A DNA stretch of 64,000 bases from Bacteroidota bacterium (GTDB lineage Bacteria; Bacteroidota; Bacteroidia; Bacteroidales; Tenuifilaceae). Position numbers and translations under genes: made by a program. The notes below the pieces were generated by a model. That model was not told the DNA's origin and did not search any database. It saw only the letters and a program-made list of their open reading frames with translations. The DNA is taken from NCBI GenBank assembly GCA_029560875.1, contig JAKQKB010000072.1, forward strand, positions 1 through 64,000, written 5' to 3'. Of the stretch, positions 17,734 through 26,768 are shown in pieces; position 1 is the stretch's first letter; each line of letters starts with the position of its first letter.

Positions 17734-18306
17734 AGCACCAGTTGCTGTAGCAGCAGTATAGCCTGCAACGCTATACCAAATGGATTGGTCCTTATACTCC
17801 TGATGCATAAACTCGGCACACATAAAAGCAGTTGCAGTATGTCCCGATGGGAATGAGTTAATCGCACTCCTATCGGGTCGTCGAACGCTAGTGTAATCTT
17901 TAAGTCCACTAACAGTAAGCGATACCAACAGAAAAGAGGTACCCAAAATAACACTTCTATCAACAAATGAGTGTTTACCTTTCACACCTGAAAAGTTAAG
18001 AGCATAAACAGTTACGGCAGGTGCATACTGCAAGTAATCGTCAATTTTTATCTGCTCGTAGGCACTATTATCTATCCTATTCTTAATCCAATTATCGAAC
18101 TTTTTTATGGCATCGCTCTTAAAACCGGCGGCTCCATATCCAATTAATACGGAAGGAATTATAATTTGCTTATAATTAAACCTAAGTTCATTAATTGAAT
18201 CTCCTGCATTTAAATTATTTAAACTATCTCTTTTCTGATTCTCCATTGATAAGACAACAGAGCGAAGCAATAGCAAAATAAAAACTAAAAGAAGCAACCG
18301 CATCAT
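17665..18306 (-). pseudogene. PAP2-family phosphatase, lacking its C-terminal end
   Basis: The 213 residues include an N-terminal signal or membrane segment and the PAP2 acid-phosphatase motifs: a KDYTSVRRPDRSAINSFPSG region (motifs 1 and 2) with SGHTA, and motif 3, NVRHWFSDVAAG. Such enzymes remove phosphate from lipid phosphates such as undecaprenyl or phosphatidyl-glycerol phosphate. The frame stops just after GAGIGI, at the point where sulfatase coding sequence starts on the other strand. The catalytic triad is kept, but the final membrane-facing segment is lost. The ATG at 18306 follows the exonuclease stop codon closely. Confidence 0.8.
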
Positions 18307-18313
18307 CAAAACT

Positions 18314-19081
18314 CTATTTTTGTTTCATCTTTAAATATATAGCCGTTAAAACTCGCTTGGTATAGAGAGGAAACTCTCCATTCATCATCCAAGCGTAGTA
18401 ACTGGGCTCCTTTTGAAAAATCTCAACCACCGATTTTCCTTTATGTTTTCCAAAGTTGAATACCTCTACCCCATTATCGTCGAGTACAATTCGTCCAATG
18501 AAATCAACATTGCGGTTAAAGGAACTATACTCCGAAAGGAAATCAACATCATTTTTCAACTCAGGATACCTATCGAGCTGTGCTGCAAGAATCTCGTAAG
18601 TTGCCATAGAATCGGCACCTGCACTGTGAGCATTTTCCAAATTCTTATCGAGATAAAACTTATAGGCTGCAGAAAGCGTACGCTTTTCCATTTTATGGAA
18701 GATTGTCTGTACATCAATAAATTTACGCTTCTTCAAATCGAAATCTACACCAGCACGTAAAAACTCCTCGGCAAGTAGCGGAAAATCGAACTTATTTGAG
18801 TTGAACCCTGCAAAATCGCAACCCTCAATCATATTGGCTAACGATTTAGCCACCTCCTTGAATGTGGGTTCATTCTTCACATCATCATCGGAAATGCCAT
18901 GAATTGCGGTAACTTCGGCAGGAATTGGCATTTCTGGATTGATTCTACGAACCTTCATCTCCTCCTTACCATCGGGGGTAACCTTAAGGATTGCTATTTC
19001 AACTATTCTATCCTTAACAATATCAATACCTGTGGTTTCAAGGTCGATAAATACCAAGGGGTTTTTGATGTTTAATTTCAT
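18314..19081 (-). CDS. DnaQ-like 3'-5' exonuclease
   Basis: The 255-residue product has the DEDDh exonuclease fold: motif I FIDLETTGI (about 12-20), motif II FAGFNSNKFDFPLL (about 92-105), and motif III HSAGADSMATYE (about 152-163) with the conserved His and Asp. This matches the proofreading epsilon subunit of DNA polymerase III or an RNase T-like enzyme. The C-terminal ~65 residues contain an FGKHKGKSV segment found in stand-alone Bacteroidota exonucleases. It ends just before the PAP2 start and follows dnaN, from which it is separated by a terminator. Confidence 0.88.
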   Translation of the reverse strand: MKLNIKNPLVFIDLETTGIDIVKDRIVEIAILKVTPDGKEEMKVRRINPEMPIPAEVTAIHGISDDDVKNEPTFKEVAKSLANMIEGCDFAGFNSNKFDFPLLAEEFLRAGVDFDLKKRKFIDVQTIFHKMEKRTLSAAYKFYLDKNLENAHSAGADSMATYEILAAQLDRYPELKNDVDFLSEYSSFNRNVDFIGRIVLDDNGVEVFNFGKHKGKSVVEIFQKEPSYYAWMMNGEFPLYTKRVLTAIYLKMKQK

Positions 19082-19096
19082 TATCTATTATTTAAA

Positions 19097-19157
19097 TAAA
19101 AAACCTTCCCATAGACACTTCCAGAATTTTGGAAGCAGTTCTACGGGAAGGTTTTAT
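19097..19157 (-). terminator. Intrinsic terminator after dnaN
   Basis: Read leftwards, AAAACCTTCCC (19155-19145) pairs with GGGAAGGTTTTTT (19110-19098) around an inner TTCCA/TGGAA hairpin, and ends in a T-run. It should end most dnaN transcripts before the exonuclease gene. Confidence 0.85.
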
Positions 19158-19166
19158 GTAAGTTTA

Positions 19167-20297
19167 TTATGCACCAATCATCATTGGCATTAGTAACATA
19201 AGCACATCCTCATCGGGGTTATCGTTCGTGTTGGGGAACAATAAACCTGCACGAGATGGGTCGGACATTGAAAGTACAATATCTGACGAAGAAAGGTTTG
19301 CCAGAATCTCAACAAGGAAGGCAGACTTGAAACCAATCTCCATATCCTCGCCCTCGTACTCACATTTTAAGCGCTCGTAAGCCGATACAGAGAAGTCTAA
19401 ATCCTGTGCAGATACAACGCACTGATTACCAGTCAACGACAACTTAATAAGATTGCTTGCTGCATTTGAGTAAATTGAAACCCTACGAAGTGCATTGTAA
19501 ACCTCAACACGGTCAATAATCATCTTGTTAGGATTATTGGTTGGAATTACTGCGCTGTAGTTAGGATAAGTACCCTCGACCAAACGGCAAATCAACGTGT
19601 AGTTTGCCATTGTAACGCGTGCATTCTTTGTATCAAAATCAACAACAATTGAACCAGTTTCCTTTGCAAGGATGTTCTTTAATAAGGTTGCTGGTTTCTT
19701 TGGAAGAATAAATGATGACTCAGAATCACCCTGAACATCCTTACGGCGGTAACGAACCAACTTATGAGAGTCCGAAGCAACAAAGGTGATACCATCGGAA
19801 TTAAGGTCGATGAAGATACCGTTCATTACTGGACGCATCTCGTCGTCGGCTGTTGCAAAAATAGTTTTGGTGATACCATTTAATAAAATATCGGCTGCTA
19901 GTTTAACAGTAGTTTTACCTTCTGCCTTAATCTCTGCTTTTGCAGGAAAATCGTCAGCTGGTTGGCCAACAATGTTAAACTGACCGTTCTCTGAGTTAAT
20001 AACAATTGCAAGAGAACCTGGATCGATATCGAAGGTAAGCGGTTGTTCCGAAAATTCCTTTAAAGTATCAATCAGAATTTTGTAAGGAATAGCCACAGAA
20101 CCATCACCCGAAACGTTCTCAAGGGTAATGCGGGTTGTTAAGGTCGATTCCAAATCCGATGCGGTAATTTCAAGGTCGTTACCCTCTAACTTGAAAAGGA
20201 AGTTATCGAGAATAGGAAGGGTGTTTTTGCTGCTAATCACCCTACTAACCACCGACAGGTGGCTTAAAAGCTCAGTGCTTGATACTACGAACTTCAT
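19167..20297 (-). CDS. dnaN: DNA polymerase III subunit beta (sliding clamp)
   Basis: The 376-residue clamp has three topologically similar domains (about 1-120, 128-245, 246-374). Typical segments are LPILDNFLFKLEG, ATDLESTLTT-like text (ASDLESTLTTRI), FVASDSHKLVRYRR and the C-terminal LLMPMMIGA, which resembles the MPM-rich end of other clamps. It encircles DNA and holds the replicative polymerase. The ATG at 20297 is favoured over an upstream GTG. It is monocistronic with a terminator after it. There is no dnaA next to it here. Confidence 0.95.
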   Translation of the reverse strand: MKFVVSSTELLSHLSVVSRVISSKNTLPILDNFLFKLEGNDLEITASDLESTLTTRITLENVSGDGSVAIPYKILIDTLKEFSEQPLTFDIDPGSLAIVINSENGQFNIVGQPADDFPAKAEIKAEGKTTVKLAADILLNGITKTIFATADDEMRPVMNGIFIDLNSDGITFVASDSHKLVRYRRKDVQGDSESSFILPKKPATLLKNILAKETGSIVVDFDTKNARVTMANYTLICRLVEGTYPNYSAVIPTNNPNKMIIDRVEVYNALRRVSIYSNAASNLIKLSLTGNQCVVSAQDLDFSVSAYERLKCEYEGEDMEIGFKSAFLVEILANLSSSDIVLSMSDPSRAGLLFPNTNDNPDEDVLMLLMPMMIGA

Positions 20298-20484
20298 CAC
20301 TGTAAAGTTTAATGTTAATGTTATAGTTTATTCTAATTTTTTCTACTCAAAAAGTTTCCCGAAATCATTACTGGACAATAATTTAAGGCATAAATTTGAA
20401 AGTAATGCCTGTAAATCAATCTTTTCAATAATTTTTTGGGAAGTCAATAATACGAAATTTTACCCACAAAATTACAAAAGGGTT

Positions 20485-21459
20485 TTAGTTTTTAATTACT
20501 AAATCGGTAATATCCCATAATACCGATGAAAAATTAACATACGTTGCCTCAGCAATTTGATTATCAGCATAAACCACATAAAAACGGTTGGGGTCAAACT
20601 CAACTTTTACTCCCAGCTCGTTGATTTTATCAACCTTAATGGGATAAAGTGTTATCTGACTAGTTTGCGAATCAGAGTGTAGAGTGATAATTCGCATTGG
20701 CTGAATGAGTTTCAACTCATCCCTTAATATATTTTGCTTATCGGCAGGAAGTTTTGTTACCGATAAAGTGCCCAATCCGCTTATAAAACTGGATAATCTA
20801 TCGATATTTGGACTAGAAAGATTTTCATTTGTAGACTTTGCAAACAACTCAAAACTACCATTAACCACACCTATTATATATGATGATTTTGGATTTTGAG
20901 GAATCTCTACTTCAACTTTCAGCACTCTTGAAATTGGGAAACTGAATAGCTGATTGCCTGTCCAGTAGGGCTTTTCTGGAATGAATAAATCTGTGATTTG
21001 TCCAGCATATCCAACAAGTTCAACAAAGAAGGCTTTCCCTGAACTACGTTCAACACAAATAGTCTTTTTGAACTTAACTTCGAAAAACGCACTAAAGTTA
21101 AGCATTTCTGCTCCACTGGAGTAAACAATCACCTGAACTCCTTTTTTTATAGCTACATCAACCAGACTATCATTTAGCCTTGAAGGAACGGGCGATTCAG
21201 TATTTAAATTCCTAAAAACATTGAATAGAGAATTCACAGCCTTAACATCAGCAAACTGTCCACTTTCAAATGCCCAACCATTCTCTACTTTATGTATAGT
21301 GATAGAATCTGTACCCTTAACAATAGAAAAACCATCAATACTTTCGATATTGGATACCGAAAACTGTTCGATGCTAGATTTATTAGTACGAATAAAAAGT
21401 ATAAAAGCGCATACTAGCAACAATGCTACAAACCACCAGTATTGTTTAAGGAATTTCAT
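20485..21459 (-). CDS. DUF4340-like protein, partner of GldF/GldG
   Basis: The 324-residue product has one N-terminal transmembrane helix (about 7-24) and a large extracytoplasmic part with two similar beta-rich halves. Phrases such as DSITIHKVENGWAFESGQFA and ADVKAVNSLFNVFRNLN fit DUF4340, whose members sit next to GldG-type ABC subunits in many Bacteroidota. The gene follows gldF-gldG on the same strand and is probably part of that operon. Its role is unknown; a periplasmic part of the complex is the obvious guess. Confidence 0.75.
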   Translation of the reverse strand: MKFLKQYWWFVALLLVCAFILFIRTNKSSIEQFSVSNIESIDGFSIVKGTDSITIHKVENGWAFESGQFADVKAVNSLFNVFRNLNTESPVPSRLNDSLVDVAIKKGVQVIVYSSGAEMLNFSAFFEVKFKKTICVERSSGKAFFVELVGYAGQITDLFIPEKPYWTGNQLFSFPISRVLKVEVEIPQNPKSSYIIGVVNGSFELFAKSTNENLSSPNIDRLSSFISGLGTLSVTKLPADKQNILRDELKLIQPMRIITLHSDSQTSQITLYPIKVDKINELGVKVEFDPNRFYVVYADNQIAEATYVNFSSVLWDITDLVIKN

Positions 21460-21480
21460 AATAGATATAAGGTTAATCTA

Positions 21481-21550
21481 TTTTGTCATTCTGAGCGAAG
21501 CGAAGAATCTAAAAAAGAAGGATGCTTCGACAAGCTCAGCATGACAAAAA
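21481..21550. repeat. Dispersed hairpin repeat (GTCATTCTGAGC... type)
   Basis: TTTTGTCATTCTGAGC (21481-21496) pairs with GCTCAGCATGACAAAA (21534-21549), with one mismatch, and CGAAGC pairs with GCTTCG inside. It fills the gap between the DUF4340 gene and gldG. It resembles, but is not the same as, the repeat at 14950-15016. Confidence 0.7.
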
Positions 21551-21567
21551 CAATATTATTATTGCTA

Positions 21568-23268
21568 TTACCTAGTATACATTCTCCTCCTAACATACAA
21601 CCACACAAACCCACCAATTACAAGTATAGCAGAAGGTATCAGCATATTAATCAGCTGCCATTTTAAGCGCGATTGTAGTATTGCCTTACGGTCAAGTAAC
21701 CGAAGTTTAAAGTCGCGTGAGCGAAGGTTCATCAAACCCTCATCGTCGTTAAGGTAACGAACCATATTCATCACCAACTCCTTATTAGCAAAGGTTTGGT
21801 TGGTAAACCTATCGTAACCAAGCGGAATAACGTAAGCCCCATTGGGTCGGCGTTGCACATCGTTACGGATAATATCGGCATCGGCAACAACAATCATCCT
21901 TGTGAATACACTTTTATCCTTGAACTCGAAGGGCTGGCCATTGTTATAGCCCGATAATGGACGATTGCGGAAAACCGATTGAAATTCGCCCGAAAGTTCC
22001 ACGGCTACGGGGATATTCGAAATACGGAACTCACGCTCGTTTATTCGCTGGTTAACCTGTGATAAACTCACAAACATTGGAACCTGCAAAACCTTACCAT
22101 TCATTGATGTATAGAGCAGATACTGCTTTTTGATAGCCGAATTACCACCAACAGTATCGACTGGACTTGCAAACTGGCTATGTATAAGGTTTAAGTTACG
22201 TGTAACAGGATGATTTGTGGGTGCAGCAAGTAACGGGTAGTAAACCCAAGGCGCAGGCACAAACTTAGGCTCTTGTCCTGCCAAGGCCATATTTACAGGG
22301 ATTACAGCACATTGTAAATCTTGTATCAGCATTGGATTCAAACGTGCACCGTAGCGGAACAGCATATCGTCCAAGTTATGCTGGTTAACAAAAGCAAGCG
22401 TTGATGCACCTTTCGACAAACTATCGAGACTAACCTGAACAGGGTCGATAAACCAAAGCACCCTGCCGCCATTCATCACAAACTGGTCAATGACAATTTT
22501 ATCGACCTCAGGCATGGGCTGGTTTGTACCAGCAATTATAACTGTTTGGAAAGGTTTAAGCGCATCAATATTACCTCTAATAGCAACTCTGTCAATATCG
22601 TAATACTCCGATAGAGCCTTCTCTATATCCCCTGTTTGGAACTCATCGAACTCGCCGTGACCTTGGATAAACGCTATTTTAGGACGAGTTTCGGTGGTTA
22701 ACTTCATCAAACCATCAACTAGAGCAAACTCAAAATTCTGGATTGAAAGGTTGATATTCTCATCGGCCGACAAGCCAGGAATGTTCTTTAAAAGATTAAC
22801 GGGAACCTCACGCCCAGCGTAGTTCATAATAAGTCCGGGAAAAACAAGCTTTTGAGAACTGCCACCCTCCTTATCGTTCTGCTGAATATTGGTGGGTTGC
22901 AGACCCTTTTCGTAAAGTTGATTGTAAACTTTATCTCGTTCTTTAGTATTTGCAGATTCAGAAGGATTAACAAACTCGTAATGAATATTTTTGCCAGCAA
23001 TAACCCTGAACTCGTCGAGCGTTTCAGTCAATGCCTTTTTCATTCGGTTCAAACCAATAGGCAAATCGCCATCGAGGTAGACCTTAATGTAAATAGCATC
23101 GTTCAAATCCTTTAGTGTTCGCTTGGTTACATCCTGAAGTGTATAACGTTTCTCCGATGTTAAATCGAAACGCAGATAAAAAATATTCGATAGGAAAACC
23201 ACCATCGCAATTGTTGTTAAGGCAATTGCCAAGCGGACTAAACCTTTATATCGGGCTGATTTGTTCAT
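21568..23268 (-). CDS. gldG: Gliding-type ABC transporter auxiliary subunit GldG
   Basis: The 566-residue product has an N-terminal transmembrane helix (about 10-30), a large extracytoplasmic region and a C-terminal transmembrane helix (about 540-560) before RRRMYTR. The YTLQDVTKRTLKDLNDAIYI start and the FIQGHGEFDE segment match the ABC-type uncharacterised/GldG domain. In gliding bacteria GldA, GldF and GldG form an ABC transporter needed for movement; homologues also occur in non-gliding Bacteroidota. GldF is immediately upstream (18-base gap). GldA is not in the window. Confidence 0.9.
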   Translation of the reverse strand: MNKSARYKGLVRLAIALTTIAMVVFLSNIFYLRFDLTSEKRYTLQDVTKRTLKDLNDAIYIKVYLDGDLPIGLNRMKKALTETLDEFRVIAGKNIHYEFVNPSESANTKERDKVYNQLYEKGLQPTNIQQNDKEGGSSQKLVFPGLIMNYAGREVPVNLLKNIPGLSADENINLSIQNFEFALVDGLMKLTTETRPKIAFIQGHGEFDEFQTGDIEKALSEYYDIDRVAIRGNIDALKPFQTVIIAGTNQPMPEVDKIVIDQFVMNGGRVLWFIDPVQVSLDSLSKGASTLAFVNQHNLDDMLFRYGARLNPMLIQDLQCAVIPVNMALAGQEPKFVPAPWVYYPLLAAPTNHPVTRNLNLIHSQFASPVDTVGGNSAIKKQYLLYTSMNGKVLQVPMFVSLSQVNQRINEREFRISNIPVAVELSGEFQSVFRNRPLSGYNNGQPFEFKDKSVFTRMIVVADADIIRNDVQRRPNGAYVIPLGYDRFTNQTFANKELVMNMVRYLNDDEGLMNLRSRDFKLRLLDRKAILQSRLKWQLINMLIPSAILVIGGFVWLYVRRRMYTR

Positions 23269-23286
23269 AAACTCAATTTTGAAATA

Positions 23287-24018
23287 CTACCACTTACGTG
23301 ACTCAAGTTTAGTTCTGGTAAAAATTAGGAATAGTGCAGAAAGTGCTACAAAGTAAACCACATCGCGGGTATCAATAACTCCCCTACTCATTGAGCTGTA
23401 GTGCTCGCTAATGCTTAACGAAACCAGAAAATACTTTATACCCGAAAAAGCATCGAGCAATGCCAACGACTCCAATCCGGTATAAAGCAGAAAGCACAAT
23501 AGCATTGATAGAATAAAGGAAACAATCTGATTATCCGTTAAACTCGAAGTAAAAATCCCTACAGCGGCGTATGCCGATGCAAGGAAGAATAAACCGATAA
23601 AAGAACCCCAAGTGCCACCAGTATCGATATTTCCAACGGGATTTCCCAACAAGTAAACCGATAGGTAAAACAGTAAAGCAGGAATTAAAATGATAAGCAC
23701 TAGCACTACCGATGCAAAGAACTTACCTAGTACCATTTGGGTGTCGGAAATTGGTCGGGTTAAAATCAACTCAATAGTTCCGGAGCGCTTTTCCTCAGAA
23801 AAAGTACGCATTGTAACTGCAGGAACAAGGAAAAGAAACACCCAAGGTGCAATGGAGAAAAGAGAATCGAGGGTAGCATAACCACTATCCAAAACATTTA
23901 AATCGCCTGGGATTACCCACATTATCAGTCCAATAATCAAAAGAAAGACTATTGCCGAGATGTAGCCTGTTAGCGACGAAAAGAAGTCCTTTAATTCCTT
24001 AGTGAATATTGCAAACAT
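23287..24018 (-). CDS. gldF: Gliding-type ABC transporter permease GldF
   Basis: The 243-residue product has six hydrophobic segments (about 15-37, 52-72, 97-125, 135-158, 165-185, 218-235), typical of ABC-2 permeases. The segment MRTFSEEKRSGTIELILTRP (about 66-85) is the signature of the NosY/GldF type, a cytoplasmic coupling loop. It starts the gldF-gldG-DUF4340 run. The ATPase subunit must come from elsewhere. The substrate is unknown. Confidence 0.9.
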   Translation of the reverse strand: MFAIFTKELKDFFSSLTGYISAIVFLLIIGLIMWVIPGDLNVLDSGYATLDSLFSIAPWVFLFLVPAVTMRTFSEEKRSGTIELILTRPISDTQMVLGKFFASVVLVLIILIPALLFYLSVYLLGNPVGNIDTGGTWGSFIGLFFLASAYAAVGIFTSSLTDNQIVSFILSMLLCFLLYTGLESLALLDAFSGIKYFLVSLSISEHYSSMSRGVIDTRDVVYFVALSALFLIFTRTKLESRKW

Positions 24019-24100
24019 TGTTGTTGTTTATTTAAATACAGTTCTCAAAACTATATAATGTGGCTCAATTATAAATATGAGCCGATTCAAAACAAGATAA

Positions 24101-25330
24101 CTAATTAGTCCTAACAGAATCTGGTGGTAACTGCAAATGCTCAGGCCCTAAAACTTCCTGAATATTCAAGGTATCCAATTTCACATCGGTAGCATTAACC
24201 GTATTAGCATTCACAATTTTTACACCTTTGTAGTAGTACTCAATAATTTTATCGTAAGTCCAGCCTCGGATAGCCATATTTATTGCTCCATCCTGGCAAA
24301 GACCAACTCCATGTCCATATCCTTTTCCGGAGAAACGCACCTCGGTTTTAAAAACCGATATCGAGAACCAAGCCGAACGTAACTTAAACTGCTTACGAAT
24401 TTTGGTTGTCGGGATATTAACACCATAAACGGTGTAGGTTTTAGGACGTTGTCGTGGCTCAAAGTTCATCTCCGAGTTCTTAACAATTTTCAAGGTATCA
24501 ACACCTTCCTTGGCTAGGAATTCCTTCCATTCTTTAAACGGAATTCGGCGCTCCCAAAAGGCACTCCGAGAGTTTGTACAGTATTTATCGGGAACCGATG
24601 TTAAGTATGGTAAAGACTCAACCCAAACATCGCCCGAGTTGGCTGTTTGTCCACCACAGTTTGCGTGAAAAGCAGCAGTAATTGGTCGGTTTAGTGAATC
24701 AACAATGATTAAATCCTTTGTATCGGAAGTTGCGGTGTAAATATCATCGTCCTTTTCACTTCTTCCTTTGTATGCCTGGCAATGTGTACCATCGCAAAGG
24801 TTAAACCCTTCGGCACTATGCTTTTGAAGATGTGTAAAAGTATAGGTACGAACAATTAAAGCCTGTGCTTTGTAGAACTCATCCTCTCTGTTTGGACCTC
24901 CTTCGGCTTCCACCACTGCGGCAATATATTTCTCCTCATCAATCAGGTTGATAGCCATAATTCTATCGAACTCCACGTAGAAACTAAGGTTATCGTCGTA
25001 TAAACGCGCTGGGCTTGCAGGCATAATTGGCTTAACTCGGATAATGTCCTCGTTGGTTTCGCCAACAATCGACACTCGTTTCCAAGTTCCCAAATTGCGA
25101 TTTGCATCGCGTACCACCACTGAATCGCCTAAACGACTTAAATAAAGAATCTGATTCTCACGTAACAATTCCTGGGTGTCTCCTAAAATCAACTTATACT
25201 TTCCCTTTGTAGGTGTAATAAGTATGGTTGACAACTTAGTATCGTTAAAAATGCTTACGCTTATTTTTTGCGAGAACCCAGTGAAATTGCCAAGAATAAG
25301 AAATCCTAAAGCAATAATATATCTGTTCAT
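24101..25330 (-). CDS. SpoIID/LytB-domain exported protein
   Basis: The 409-residue product has a signal peptide (to about residue 21) and a SpoIID/LytB core from about 110 to 385. Its landmarks are VEAEGGPNREDEFYKAQALI, RTYTF, CDGTHCQAYKGR, ANCGGQTANSGDVW and the C-terminal GYGHGVGLCQDGA. Proteins of this family are lytic transglycosylases or amidase enhancers acting on denuded peptidoglycan; outside sporulating bacteria their role is not clear. Starts at ATG 25330, 10 bases after lpxB ends, so it belongs to the surE-lpxB transcript. Confidence 0.88.
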   Translation of the reverse strand: MNRYIIALGFLILGNFTGFSQKISVSIFNDTKLSTILITPTKGKYKLILGDTQELLRENQILYLSRLGDSVVVRDANRNLGTWKRVSIVGETNEDIIRVKPIMPASPARLYDDNLSFYVEFDRIMAINLIDEEKYIAAVVEAEGGPNREDEFYKAQALIVRTYTFTHLQKHSAEGFNLCDGTHCQAYKGRSEKDDDIYTATSDTKDLIIVDSLNRPITAAFHANCGGQTANSGDVWVESLPYLTSVPDKYCTNSRSAFWERRIPFKEWKEFLAKEGVDTLKIVKNSEMNFEPRQRPKTYTVYGVNIPTTKIRKQFKLRSAWFSISVFKTEVRFSGKGYGHGVGLCQDGAINMAIRGWTYDKIIEYYYKGVKIVNANTVNATDVKLDTLNIQEVLGPEHLQLPPDSVRTN

Positions 25331-25340
25331 AGACAATTAT

Positions 25341-26462
25341 TTACTTGGTAATAAATTCAACCATTTTGGCACCTACCCGTTTGGACGTTCCGGTTTCGCC
25401 TAACATCTGACGTAGCTTTGCGTAGTTATTGAGCATAGCCTTGCGCTCTTCGGTTCCTGGAACTAATTTTATGGCCTCATTATAAAGATTATTAGGTGTT
25501 AAATCGTATTGTTTCAACTCTCGAACAACCTCAGTTTCCATATTAAGATTCACAAGCGAAATGTACTTCACCTTAATTACCATCCAGGCTATAATCATTG
25601 AAAAGAAGTTTCCTTTATAGCAAACAACCTGTGGCACATTTAACAGAGCAGCCTCAAGCGTTGCTGTTCCTGATGTTACAAAGGCCAATGTGCTAGAATT
25701 GAATAGTGGGTATGTTTGTCCAAAAATTAGCTTTACATTTTTGCCCGCAATATATGGTGCGTAGATAGATTCTGATAATGAAGGAGCGCCTGCAATTACA
25801 AACTGATAATCGGGAAAACGGTCAATCATTTTCAGCATTACAGGCAAATTGTACTTTATTTCCTGCTTACGACTCCCAGCAACCAACGCAATTATTGGCT
25901 TATGCGATAATCCATTCTTAGCAGTAAATTCATCGAACGTAGGCGATTCCTTAACTTTCGATTCAATAGCATCGGGACTCGGATTTCCCTCGTAAACAGG
26001 CTCAATACCGTGCTTTTTGAAGTAGTCAATCTCAAAGGGGAAAATGATAAAAAGCTTATCCACAAACTGCTTCAAGATTTTTACACGGCCTTCCTTCCAA
26101 GCCCAAACCTTAGGGGCAATGTAGTAGAAAACCTTTATACCCAACTGCTTTGCGTATTTTGCAATTCGAAGGTTAAAACCTGGATAATCAACAAGTATAA
26201 GAACATCTGGCCGAAACTCTCGAATATCAATTTTGCAGAGTTTCATATTGTTGGATATGGTTTTGAGGTTAAGAATCACCTCAAGAAAACCCATAAAGGC
26301 CATATCGCGGTAATGCTTAACAAGAACACCGCCCTGCTCCTGCATTAAATCGCCACCAAAGTAACGGAACTCAGCATCGGGGTCTTTCTCCTTAATCCCT
26401 TTCATTAGGTTCGATGCGTGTAAATCGCCCGAAGCCTCACCTGCAACAATATAGTAACGCAT
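25341..26462 (-). CDS. lpxB: Lipid-A-disaccharide synthase
   Basis: LpxB joins UDP-2,3-diacylglucosamine and lipid X to make the lipid A disaccharide at the inner membrane face. The 373-residue product starts IVAGEASGDLHASNLM, a clear LpxB signature, and shows DYPGFNLRIAKYAK, YYIAPKVWAWKEGR, IFPFEIDYF, VAGSRKQEI, and the conserved TSGTATLEAAL. Full length for the family. It lies in the order surE - small membrane protein - lpxB - spoIID-like, all close together on the minus strand. Confidence 0.95.
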   Translation of the reverse strand: MRYYIVAGEASGDLHASNLMKGIKEKDPDAEFRYFGGDLMQEQGGVLVKHYRDMAFMGFLEVILNLKTISNNMKLCKIDIREFRPDVLILVDYPGFNLRIAKYAKQLGIKVFYYIAPKVWAWKEGRVKILKQFVDKLFIIFPFEIDYFKKHGIEPVYEGNPSPDAIESKVKESPTFDEFTAKNGLSHKPIIALVAGSRKQEIKYNLPVMLKMIDRFPDYQFVIAGAPSLSESIYAPYIAGKNVKLIFGQTYPLFNSSTLAFVTSGTATLEAALLNVPQVVCYKGNFFSMIIAWMVIKVKYISLVNLNMETEVVRELKQYDLTPNNLYNEAIKLVPGTEERKAMLNNYAKLRQMLGETGTSKRVGAKMVEFITK

Positions 26463-26474
26463 AATTAAATACCT

Positions 26475-26768
26475 TTAAATAAATCTAAGAATGATAATTG
26501 CAAAAGCCAACACAATGGTTACAGCTAAAACACCCTGTGCCGATTTTAGTTTATTCGTCCAGATAAAGGCAAAAAACAAGCCAAGATTGGGCAGCATCGA
26601 TAATGATAAAACTCTGGACATATTCCCTTGCAACCAAGTAATTTCAACAAAATCGAAAAAACTCTTACCGTTGTATAACGCCAAATAAATTCCAACAAAG
26701 GTTAATACTGGAAATAGCAAGCCTCCTATAAAGCCAATAATTGGTTTGTTAAATTTTCCTTGGTTCAT
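26475..26768 (-). CDS. Small four-helix-type membrane protein between surE and lpxB
   Basis: The 97-residue product is mostly hydrophobic, with three clear membrane segments (about 9-30, 53-70, 76-96) and an amphipathic piece (about 33-46). Proteins of this size are regularly found between surE and lpxB in Bacteroidota, so it is probably a conserved envelope protein, but its function is unknown. Its start overlaps the 3' end of surE by 20 bases and it ends 12 bases before lpxB, so it is translationally coupled to the operon. Confidence 0.75.
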   Translation of the reverse strand: MNQGKFNKPIIGFIGGLLFPVLTFVGIYLALYNGKSFFDFVEITWLQGNMSRVLSLSMLPNLGLFFAFIWTNKLKSAQGVLAVTIVLAFAIIILRFI

